A stretch of 64,000 nucleotides of DNA. Origin: Trachythela sp. YZ-2020 (taxonomy: Eukaryota; Cnidaria; Anthozoa; Malacalcyonacea; Clavulariidae). This document shows, in pieces, positions 1-12,500 of the stretch (positions are counted from its first letter, which is position 1; each line of letters begins with the position of its first letter). The stretch covers positions 1,893,501 through 1,957,500 of the forward strand of contig JADLSH010000395.1 in NCBI GenBank assembly GCA_016169945.1. The letters are read 5' to 3'. The translations under genes and the position numbers were made by a program. The notes under the pieces are model-generated. The model saw only the letters and a program-made list of their open reading frames with translations. It searched no databases and was not told where the DNA came from.

Positions 1-249
1 ACCAGCATGGAAAATTTGCAACATATTTTCGTAACCTCTCGGTTTCAATTTAATAAATATTTAAGATTGGAATGCCATCTTCATTAAAAGTTGATCTATT
101 GTATCAGATCATTTTTGTAAATATTTTCTCAAGAGAATTACAAACATAACTGCTAAAACGGTTTCAATTAACTTTTCCAAAAATACTAATTCTCAAGTTA
201 TAATCCTCTAATGTTTCACATAACTTGAAGTAACAGTTAATGGATGAAA

Positions 250-301
250 GTACTCGCAGCGAGCTTGCGAGTTGGTTTTTGCGACGAGTGGAAAAGAGCC
301 T
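250..301. repeat. Solo arm of a TTA-type MITE
   Basis: This stretch, ending in GGAAAAGAGCCT followed by TAAGG, matches one arm of the complete MITE at 5802-5960 with a few mismatches. No opposite arm is visible next to it, so it looks like a half element or a recombination relic. It lies at the 3' side of the ENPP gene. Confidence 0.6.
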
Positions 302-555
302 TAAGGCTTCATTATAGTATTAGGGTATTGGTTTGGTAATTTTGACGCAGTTTTCGACGATGCTTCTATCTTCTATCATACAGGACTACCGCGTGGAGGA
401 TTGGAGTTCACTTCCAAACTAGCTTTGGCTTCAAAATTTATAATTGCTTCAAGTTTGAGTAAAGAGCTAACATTCTGGATACAACTTAGTTCAATATGTA
501 AAATTTCAGTTAACTTTAGTTTTTCAATTATAATTTTTACAAATACTAACTGTAC

Positions 556-3500
556 CTTCTTCAGCAGTAATATTAAAAATCATATTCATTTCACTAACAT
601 CCTTTTGAGAAACCTAAAACACAAGTGAAAAATATATAGTAAATTGCTACTGGTGAGTTAAACATCAAAGTAAATTACCGCAAGCCTGTTTTCCAATTCG
701 ATTTTTTCGCTTGAAACAGGATAATCAAGACGGTAACGTATTGCATGCTTTACACCAACATTCAGGTAGAAAATAATAGTTTCTAGATTATTTAAGTGCG
801 TGTTATGTTGGTATAATTTTTAAGCACTATATAGGATTTCATACCGTGTCCGTGTCGTATTCTGATCTGCTTTTTGGATAAATATCGCTTTGCCTCCGAT
901 GCAGGTCCCCTTGGGGCCAATGCCCCGGTGTCGAGTCATACATAAATATATTATAATATTATAGTATAGTATAGACTATAGTATAGGTAGTAAAACGAAC
1001 TTACATTGCACGAAGCACAAACTCCATTCTTGCTGCGGAAATCAAATACTGCGTCATTTGGAAATTTACAAATGTCTGTGCGAAATACTGTGCCATCACC
1101 TTGTGATTTTTGAACACGTGACCTGGCGTCGGGTACAAGCAAACTGTTTAAACTTCCGATTGTCCCGTTGTTCGGAGCTGGTTCAATCTTCAGTAGAGCT
1201 AGATAGAGGAGAGAAAAAAGAATTCCTTGAAGGTTTGCATGCATGGCACTCATGGCGAGAGATATAATTGTTTTGTTTTCGGTGGAAAACAAGTAAATAA
1301 ACTAGGAGAAACAAAAACAACTAAAATATGTTGAACGAAGTGTAATGTCTGTCTATAGACTATATAAATGCTTTTATTAACTGACTTTAACTCTTAACAA
1401 TATTGTACCGTTTGTACTTTTATAACCTCTCAAACCGTGTCCTCGAGCACATGTCTCTCTGACACGTGACTACAGTATATCACGTGACTAATATTAATAT
1501 GTCAACATTTCACGAAGAAGACACGAAAATTATCTCAACCAAGAATAATATCTATATAGACACTTCCTGAATTTGCTGGCTGGCAATGAAAAACTGCCTA
1601 TTTACAATGGATTACATTGTCCGCCTCGATTTCAAGCTATTGTTTCGTGTGCACTCAATTACTCAAGCAAATTCAGGAAGTGTCTATTGAATATATATTT
1701 TAAATACATATTAAACAATACTTTATAATTATTTTTATGTTTGTATTTAAAATGTATTCCCGTCATTAGATAATCCTTAGATCATGCATGTAATCATAAA
1801 TAATCTCAAAAGTGCGCTTGTCGTAAATTCCTGTGAAACTTTCAATTATCCATTTTAAAACCGTCGAATTCGTGTTGCCTTCTTCCGATTCTCCATTACA
1901 ATACAGTTGCAAGCTACCTTGAATGTTCTCTCGTATTTTTACACCCTTACAGTATGCCAAAAAGATAGGAAATTATGCAGTTAGTCAAGACTTACTTGCC
2001 AATAAGTTATAGATTTCAAGATTTGAAAAATGTTCAACCACTTTTCCTTTCTGAAATGAAGGTCCTCTTGCCATAAATATCGGCTAGAAATATAATAGCA
2101 ACAATTAAACAGACTTAAGTATTTTTATCATCATAAACACACTTAACACTGATGTGGGCTTGACTTTGTCATCAAGCTTCCGTTTAACTAAACATGTTCT
2201 CTTAACACGAAATTAAGGCATGTATGGCCCAGGAAACATCCTTTTCTGTGCGTTGTCAATTAAGTTGCAAAATGCAACTCGATTGGAGTTAAAACTTAAG
2301 CAAGGCGCTAGTTGGTAAAAGGCGAGCAAGACACACCAGCTCCCTTCCTTGTTATTGAAAGAAGTCTTTTACATCATTCGAACTTTTCGTTTTCTACCCT
2401 GGCCTTCAAATCCTTTCGGGGGAAGACCATATTACAAAATGTACTACACAGGATTTTACCATGCACTGTTCGACTCATATTCACACATCAAAATCAGTGT
2501 GTATGATATATACGTATGATGCAAATATAACCAATCAATGACCACAACATTTTCCAACTCCTACACACAAATGTGTGAATCTGGGTTTTATAGTCTATTA
2601 AGCTGCTCTTGCCAATCATTACTTTCAGAGAGTAATAATTAATACTATTAATCACGACACGACCGAGATGCTGCCTGGTCTAAAAACCCATATTTAACAA
2701 ATGGTGTAGACACGTCCTTTATTTATCTTCACGATATATGGTCAAATTTTTCTCGACCCTGTGAGCCACAATTTTATTCGTAGTAAAACATCTGCCATGC
2801 ACATCCTGAGAAGAGAAACATTATACACACACGATATACATGCCTTCTAGATATTTCAAGGAGGGTCTATTTAGCAAGATTACAATATTACAATGTAGCA
2901 AGATATAATACTTTAATAAGTGGTAAAAAGTTATTGTACAGATAACAGACTCACCCACATTTCCGGCACCATATTATCATAACCATGTGTACCAAGTTGG
3001 CAATATGATCTTTTTGGTTCACTTGAGCTACACAGATGAAACCAAATGAGCTAGGATAAAAAACTCATTAACAAATAATTTGGGGGAAATGTATTAAACA
3101 GATAATGTGGAAATGATCCTAGGACAATATTTCGCTTCTATAATCTATTCTTGTCATATTGTATAAAAATTTTCAAATTTAGCTTCAAGTGTTCTTGCAT
3201 TAATGTCCAAATCTTAGTCTTGACTTTAGTCAATCTTAGAAAAAACTTGTTTTAATAACCTTAATCTTATAACCCTAATCCTATAAATCTACCCCCCTCC
3301 GCAGGCATCTCATGGGTTCAATTTCGCGCTGGGTTAGAACCCGCAAGGGAGAAATAGAGAGATGCCTGCGGATAACTTAATGAAGGCCCATGTTGCCATG
3401 TTGGCTTGGGAAACTATAGAGAGCTTGTCAAACTGCTGAGCTACCAAACAAGCTTACATGCTACAGTACAATGATAACACCTTACTTGACGGAAATCAGT

Positions 3501-6500
3501 TGCCCGGGATCAGCAAATACGATGACGTCATCAATACGTCTGAAATAGAAAATATATCATGTTCAGCGTAAGTCATTGGATTCTACGACATGAAAAAAAT
3601 ATTTTGGCAACGAAGACGAAAAATGGGAAAAAAAGGGCAAAAAGAAAACCACTATTGTCATTATTATATCACTGACAAGAACTGAATAAACAGTTTTCCC
3701 ATACAGACTGCTGTTTCATTGCATTTCGTGTGCAGGATGTGAGAAAAGAGAAACGCCTTAAACCGTCTTTAATCTGGTATGTAAGCCGTACCTGTTCTTA
3801 GAAAAATGCATCCTCTTTGGAAGATCCGTCTTGTAAAAAGTTTGAAAGGAGTCGTTGCGACACTACAAATAATAAGTAATAATTTAAACGATATTGCATA
3901 ATCATTTGACCGAAGTTGTTTGTAAAATATAAGGAGCTTTGATTGGCAACTTATCTTTCCATGTTTACCACGAGTTGCCATCAAGCCCAAAAGGAAAACG
4001 CGAAAGAGTAATAATAGTTGAATACACGTATTTATGCGCGGAAAGAGCGTTCGCTATGTTCAAAAATTGTACCTTAATCATGTTGAATACTTTCTCGCGA
4101 TCACCTTAAACAGAATAATTTAACAGTAACTAATTAACTTAACGTTTGAAGATCTTAGACTTATATCTCAAACGTAGAAACTCATAAAATTGTATAATTC
4201 GGAGTAACTTCTTTAATTGTATACAATTTCGTTTTAATGCTTTGCTTACTTCTTTTCTTGTTATTAAAACTAAGAACAGAACCACTATTCGTTATGTACA
4301 ATTCATTGGCCAGGACGCCATACTACAAAGGACAACAAAATGTATCATGTGTCGATAAGTAATTCACTTCTAACTTTCTTCAGTGGGCCGAATTGTATTG
4401 TTTATATATTATACAAATTTAAAAATGCACCTAATAAAGAAAATATACAATTAGATTACCCAGTGCGGTTTGTTTCCACCAAGTGTCGGACATTTTGGTG
4501 GGGTGGGGGTGGGGGAAGGAACCTACACTACAAGAAGTAATTTAACAGAGCTTTAAGGACTGTGGAGGAAATGCTTTTAAAGAAATAATGGTAGAAACGC
4601 GTTGCCATAGGATTTTGTCTTTAATATTGTCAAGGTCTGAGATGGCATAATTTTAAAAATATTTAAACAATAAATATTTAAGTGTTCTAAGCACGATACC
4701 TTATCCAGAAATATTGTATCGTTGCAGTTTACAGCCGACATGCCTAAAAGTACACAGACATGAAATAATTGTAATTGTATTTCGCTTAAGTTATGTTTTA
4801 TTTTGATCATTGCAGGTGGTTATTATATTATCCAAAGGGAGTATTTGACTGGAAGAGATGAGAATAGTCCTATATACTCCCCCCTTAACAACACCCCAAA
4901 TAGCCTATTCCGAATGATAGCATGCGGTATGTCAAATTATGAGTAAATTGTGATTTAAAACGTTTTTTGTTTCAACATCACACCCAGGTTTTTTCCTCTA
5001 TACTTTTCCCTCAATAAGAGATGTACAATTGGTACGAAGTTTCTCAATAGGTTTCTCTGCAGTGTGTGTTATGTCCAACAATTAAATCCACATACAGATA
5101 TGAGATATTATCACTACATGCAGATATGAGATATTATCACTATGTTTTCACCTTGTTTGTTTGTTTGTTTGTTTGTTTGTTTGTTTGTTTGTTTGTTTGT
5201 TTGCTTTATTTTGGTCACCTGACGATATTTGAACCTGGTCAAGTCAATTAATTATACTTCGATCAGTCATAGAACTGATTTAAGTTTGCTGCTTTTAACA
5301 CCAGACCATACGTACCATGGTCAGAAAGAAGAATCACGTTGACTGAATCAGAAATATTCATATCTTCTAGTCCCGTCATTAGCTGACCAATTGTCTTGTC
5401 AACAAGTCGAATTTGTTTTCTGACCTATAGAATCAGATAGTCACACGTTATAACTATAATCAGTTCTTATTGGTAGCACAAACATCTTGCAGGCGTAATT
5501 TCCTGCCGGTTTCCGGAATCAAATATTCAAAATTTAATATGCTACAAGAGATTTATTGTTCAAGTTCCACAATCAATTTGGAACTGACATCTTACAGAAT
5601 ATCTTAGAGACCGCTTACAATTGGCTTGACGTTTAGCAGACAACTGGCATTCAAAACCCCGCTACGGCCTTTTGATTACTTACTGCAGGTGAATCAGGTC
5701 CATATCCATGACCAGAATAATCAGGTTGATGAAAATACAGTGTGATGAAAGATGGTCTGGGGTAAAAATAGAATCATGGTTATTAGAAAACAAGATACTT
5801 AAGGCTCTTTTCCACTCATCGCAAAAACCTGCAAAAACCAACTTGCAAGCTCGCTGCGAGTTCTTTTATCCAATCAAAATGCTCGATAGTTAATTTTAAT
5901 TAGATGCAAGCACTCGCAGCGGGCTTGCGAGTTGGTTTTGCGATGAGTGGAAAAGAGCCTTTAGACTACTACATACCACATACTTATGTTAAGCCGATGT
6001 TACACGGGACAACATTTAGCGACAACTCACAATGCAAATCGTTACAGAACCAATCAAATTTCGTACAGCCTCATTTGCATTGCGAGTTGTCGCTAATAGT
6101 TGTCCGGTGTAACATCGCCTTTAGTCTATACGTTTCTACAAATCTTACTTCACATGCGCTAGATGAAAATACTATACGCATGTGACAAGGAGCAGATTTT
6201 TCTATGAATCTGGAAAAATAAGACTTGAAAAGACAACTAGTTTCTAAACCTTGTTTTCTATTAGTATAGGTTATCATGCGATGGCGAGTACAATTAGGGA
6301 TTAATAGTACGAGTGATGTTTGGAAATTTTGCCAAAATTGGACGAGCCGCCGGGGCGAGTACAATTTGGCAAAATTTTCAAACATCACGAGTACTATTAA
6401 TCCCTAATTGTACGAGCAACATCGCATGATTACTTGTTTATTATTAGCATGACAAAATTTCCGCCATTTTGTTTGTTTTGGGAAAATCATTAATTGTACT

Positions 6501-9500
6501 GCAGTACAATTAATGAAATAATTGTACTCCTCTCAACCAATCAGCATCCAGTAATTTTGTCATGCTAATAATAAACTCTGATATAATATATTTATTATTA
6601 TGGGAAACAATCGAAGACGAAGGTCGAAAACAGAATCATCTTATAACAACACTATCAGAATGTTATTGAATCTACAATTCCCCCCTGGGTCTCAATGATA
6701 AAAAATTCTGATTCAGATTCTATTACCGTTCATTTTCTGGAAGTTGCAGCCACTTTAAAACTTGTTTAACTCTGTCAGAAAATGCTACTGATCTATATTA
6801 AAAAAAAATCATAAACAAAAGTAACTTCTATATTGCATGAAATGAAAGGAGTCACAGACTCTAGTGCTATTACTATTCTGTTTTTTAATCTAACCCTAAA
6901 GTCGCTAATATTGTAGAAGGTTTGTAAAAAATCTTACTGGTTATATTTCCGGTAGTAAGTTGGTAGCATACCTGAAACACAAAAATAAAAAACAAAATAA
7001 CAGGCAAGGCAAAAAATTGTGTTTTGGGGGACGAATAGACCCACACGACTGTTTGGCTCATCAGACAAGGGCTTATTCCTGTAGTGCAGCTGTAGTGACA
7101 GTCAACCAACAGTCCTCCTTAAGGTTCATGGTCCATCTCAGGTTATCCCCTATTGCAGGAACATGCAGGTGCATGTCGGCATGGACAAGAATGACGTAAG
7201 TCTACTTACAAGAAACACACTAATACACGTAGGTCCAACCAAATCGTCATGAACTTATAATGTGCTCACTGCACATATAAGAAGCAACAGCCCTTCTTTC
7301 AGTTTTCAATAAGATTATCTGAGATATCGTGTTTTCAAACTTTGCATCTACCACACCCGGCCCTAAGATTGTATTTTAACTTACCCTTTATTTCTGACCC
7401 AACCCAAAAATAGGAAGCGCTTTTTAAACCACTCTTCTTAGCTGTCACCCAAATCTAAATTCAAGAATATAGTTCAGTAGCTACTATCCATGCATATATT
7501 CCGTGGCGTGGAGGGGGAGGGTAGTGTTACGCCACTGCATATGTTTACAGTTACAAGTCAAAAGTAAAACGCTTGATTTAATACACTATTGTATAATCAG
7601 CCTACATGCAGAAGCTGCCTTCAACTACCTTCTAGCATATTATATACACGTCGCTCATGGAAAAAATATATGATGGAACGATCTCTGATCTCAAACCCTA
7701 CATGGACCCAGTTTCGGACGGTATAACCGCCAACGTGAGTTACGATACATCAAATATATCAGCCCAGTATAAGTCTGCACTCTAGTCTTTCTTGTAAGAA
7801 TGGTCATGAAATGGTTATCTTTAAAGCAGGGAACGGGAAATGGGAACAGGAACGGGGAATGACTACGTCCCTAATAAGCTAATATTATTAATATAGAGTG
7901 TAGAAGCCGAGGGAAATGAGTATCGATTGAACTGATCAAGTGTGTGGCTTCCTCTACATTAACAATATTAGCTTCATGGAATGTAGTCATTCCCCGTTCC
8001 CATTCCCCGTTCTCATTCCCCGTTCTCATTCTCCGTTCCTATTCTCTGTTCTCATTCCCAGTTCCCATTCCCCGTTCTCACTCCCCGTTCCCATTCCTCG
8101 TTCTCATTCGCCGTTCTCATTCCCCCGTTCTTATTTCCCGTTCCCATTCCCCGTTCTCATTCCCCGTTCCCATTCCCCGTTCTCATTCCCCGTTCTCATT
8201 CCCCCCTTTCTCATTCCCCGTTCCCATTCCCCGTTCTCATTCTCCGTTCCTATTCTCCGTTCTCATTCCCTCGTTCTCATTCCCTGTTCTCATTCCCTGT
8301 TCTCATTCCCCGTTCTCATTCTCCGTTCCTATTCTCTGTTCTCATACCCCGTTGCCATTCCCCGTTCTCATGCGCCGTTACTATTCCCCATTCCCAGCCG
8401 TCATGAAATGGTTATTAAAAAACATCTAACAGAACAATTTGTAAAGAAGAAGTAAACAAAAGAAAAGGAAAAGACAAAAGGTAAATTAAAGAAGTTAATT
8501 AACAAGTGTTGATTTAAAGAATCATAAAATTTAAAGTGGCTGTCAAGTCCGTTCTGCTCATGTCATTAGACATGGGCGTGGTTTGTTTACATATTTTGTT
8601 TTGAAACATATTGAAATAATCTTAAAATCTGCACAAACATCTACTTTATTACTATTTAATAATTTGTTATAGCTTTAATAAAAATAAATTATCATATTTT
8701 AGACAAGTACATGATAAACTTTATGTTTCTTATCTTATAAGCACGATAACGTTTTAAAGTAAATTGTCTTTGCTCTTAAAGCATATTGTAATTTATATCG
8801 CTAAACACCCGAAATTGCTCAATATCGAGACAAATTTTGTCTATACCCTTGTAAGAGGTGCTTCTTAAAATATTACATTCGAAGTTTGTCGTTTTGGGGG
8901 GAAATTTTCTCTTTAGCAGTTCAATTTTACCTTTCGTGATGTATTCTGAATGAGTAGATCGAAATGGACCCATAGATCGAAATTTTAATTTAATTATATC
9001 TATTGTTTGAAACAAAATATGTAAACAAAATTTAAACACGCGCATGTGCAGAACGGACTTGACATACAGCCACTTTAAATATTTGATGAGAACATAGAAA
9101 TGTTCCGAAAAGCATATATAGTTATGTACAATAAGATTTCTTCATTTATTGTTACATACCGGTTCCCCACTCCAGAAAGCAGGATATCTAGACTTGGGAA
9201 TTGAAAATGTTCTTCTTAAGACTGGATCATAAAATGAGTTAAACACTATTCCGTGACTTTCTGGATATAGACCCTGGAAATGATAATAGTATGGATGTTG
9301 AAAAGGCAGATAATGGATAATAATCTTATGAATATTGATCTCTTGAATTATCTATTTCAAACTGAACACAAAAGTATCTTCAGACTGAAAATCAATCAAT
9401 GGTACGATTTTGTCTCCAATTCGAGCAGCAAGATCCACTGGCAAATTCGAAGAATACTTTATTACCGTAAATTTTACGTAATTATTTCGACGGACTTTTT

Positions 9501-12500
9501 GCTATGATCAGTTCACGTCATTTGACGGATGGGATTTAGTATAGCATAGAAAGACGTGATTTAGTGACATGAGTGTATATAGTGCAGTCAGGGGCGGGTT
9601 TTTTTTTTGGGGGGGGGGTGGTTGTGTGGGTGGTTAACCAATTATCCAGTCGGTCTCAAGATAAGTGCAGTCGGTCTCAAAATTTTACATTGCTGAATTG
9701 CATGTAATCGGCTATGCGAGAGAGGAAAAATATTTTCAGAGACCGACTTCAATCATTGCCAAATATCACAAGTTGCATTATTTACAATTCCCAACACGAG
9801 TTAATTCAATTCCAGTTACTTGAATATGCCCACATAAAATTTGCCGAAAATCCTGTTTCGGTGTTTGTTTTAAAGCGTTCTTCTAGAATGTCATGTAACT
9901 CATATGTAATAATAACAATAATGACTTTATTTCAGTATATCCACAAGGTGGCTCTTCACCTGAAATATCTATCTACAATAAATATAATAGCTATATAATT
10001 TCTATAATAAACAGGTAAAAGGTATTAATATCGATTATAAGAAAAACAGTATCTCTATATATTGTCTAAGCGAGATTTAGCTTTATCCAACAAATTATTA
10101 AAAGTGTCTCTGCGAAAACATTAAAATCAGGACAGTTACGTGTTTCTAATGGTAAGTTATTAAAAAGCTTAGCAGCTTGGTCTTGAAATGTATGTGAGAT
10201 CATGGTAATCTCGGGGAAGATGCCCGAGTTTGGCCTCAAAGTCCTAGTAGGCTTTACAATGTTTAATGTTAGGTAACTCGGCCAGTTGGAACTGTGTATT
10301 GCTCTGTGTGTTGCCTTGAGAAGATTCCATTGTAGTTGTTCTCTGATCTTACGGGTAACCATTTCAACTTAATGATGTCATCCGAGCCTGCATAGCGTCC
10401 AAGGACAAAACTGGTCGTTGCTTTTTGTACTCTTTGAAGACGGTTTTCGAGGTAATCGGGTAGGTTATGATACAAGATTCAATTGAAGTAAAATTTTGAC
10501 AAAACCAAGGCTTGAGCGACAGTTTTCCTGATGTTAAAGGGCAAAATGTTTTTCAACTTTCTCAGAGTTGCCAGGGTGGCGTAACATGATGAAATGTGTT
10601 TTATGTTTTCCTCCCATCTAAGATTCTCATCTATATGCCTTCCAAGTAGCTTTGCTGAACGAACTCTTTCTATAGCAATATTGTTAACGCTCAAGTCAGC
10701 TTCTAAACGATTAAATTAAGGGAGTGCAAGGTCGACAACTGTTTGGTGCTGATTAACATATATTACACTTGTCAGCCCAGTTTTCGATGTTAACGAGGTT
10801 TGATTTTATCGTAGAAAGGCATTTTTCAAGTTCAGCAGGTCTTGCGTGGGCATAAATAGTGCTATCGTCTGCGTATTGGTGACATGTGGCGGTTACGGAT
10901 GATTGGAGATCCGCGACGTATATGTTAAATATGAGTGGACCCATTATTGATCCTTGCGGAACTCCGAAGTGCACTTTGAGCAAGCTTGATTTCCTGTCGT
11001 CGATCTGTACAAACTGTTCTCTATCGCAGAGGTAGTTGATTGTCCACTCGAGATACGATCTTGAAAAGTTGGTGCATTTTATCCAGTACGACTTTATATG
11101 TCACGGTGTCGAAGGCTTTCGAGAAGTCTGCGAGTACCATTAGGGTGGCTTCGCCCCGTTTCCTTGCCCTCAATATATCGTTCCTTATACCTGAAGTATT
11201 GTTGAAGTAGAGTGTCCCTTCCTAAATCCTGATAAATTACCAGCTAAAAGATGATTAATTTCTATAAAGTCAACAACTTGATTGTGAACAATTCTCTCGT
11301 AGATTTTAGAGAGGACCGGTAGGATTGAGATAGACCGGTAATCATCGTTGGAACGTGGGTTGTTTGTCTTAGGTATAGGAGAGATTCTTGCTTGCTTCAA
11401 GATTTTAGGGAATTCCAGGGACTAGATGAAGCAGTTGATAATGCCAGTTAAGGCACCAGCAAGAGTCTGAGCTACAGGTTTCAAGAACTTGGCAGGCCCA
11501 AGATCAGGCCCAGTCGAAACGTCGAGTCTCATTGAACGCAGCTCCTTAAGGACTTCTGGAGTTGTAGTTGGTCTGATGGAGGTTTCTTGCTGGATGTCAT
11601 TCCTTAGGGTACTGAGCGATTTAATAGTCTTACGGTTGCACTGTGTGAGTGTATTTGCCTTGTCATCAACTACTGCAATGATTTTTTATCTTGGAAATTT
11701 GCGACAGGAGTACAAAACGGACTATTTTGAAATGGGACCATACTGCCTCAACTACTATATTCTACTCATACAAAATTTCACATATGATTTCACATGTGAA
11801 CTATTTCAATTTTATTCAACTGTTTCATTTGGAATAAAATGTTTGCTCAGAACGCAGGAAATCGCGTTTCCCTGGGAGGATTCCTCCGGACCCCCTACAT
11901 ATGCGTGCCCTAGTGCATCAGTCATCCTATTCTGCTCGATCCGCCCCTGTGTACATGAGTCCAGTAAAAATATGTAAGTAAATATTTTGTTCATTGAATT
12001 GTGTTACACGCGGAATCTCTCGACTTTTCGGTTAATTAAAGGTCGGTCTGGATTCATGGGTCGGTCTTATTTCGAGACTTCATCCCCCTAGCGAAAATCG
12101 ATATGTACGCAGTCATATATAATCGATAATTGTGAAAAGTTTTGAACAGTTCAGATCAACGATGATGCTGAAGGAAAAAAAGTTACACTCATGCTGCAAA
12201 AATTATTTTGTTACCAACGTAATTAATAACCATCCAATAATTTAACAAGGATGTAAATTTATAGCGAACAGATATACATACAGTTACGGCAGTGTAATGA
12301 TTGGGAAACGTTTTTGTAGGAAACTGTGACAACATAAACTCCGCTCGTACACCACTATTTCCTATGAAACAAAGAAACCTAGTTTACGTCTAGTTAACAA
12401 GTCATACATGAAGAATGACCATTACATGCCGGTTACAAAACAATGACTTCGACAGGCTACCTACCAAACTTCGTGATATTTGCTGTGAGACCGCGCGTTA

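Noticed and set aside
361..540. Minus-strand frame LTEILHIELSCIQNVSSLLK ... NPPRGSPV considered as the next ENPP exon
   Set aside because: It lacks a convincing acceptor in the right phase and does not match the nuclease-like domain; the next real exon may overlap here or lie outside the window.
1766..1960. 64-codon minus-strand frame between ENPP exons
   Set aside because: The flanking exons 2083-1996 and 1198-1005 join in phase without it and match the family directly, so it is not an exon of ENPP.
7657..7740. Plus-strand MEKIYDGTISDLKPYMDP followed by GTGAGT, considered as a small exon
   Set aside because: No partner exon or recognisable domain; opposite strand to the surrounding ENPP gene.
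7940..8455. Two overlapping open frames of about 160-170 codons rich in PHSPFSFP repeats
   Set aside because: They are translations of the 12-13 bp minisatellite; both frames are open because the repeat lacks stops.
8776..9045. 89-codon minus-strand frame in the ENPP intron
   Set aside because: Entirely inside the 540-bp TTAA MITE and without similarity to any protein I know.
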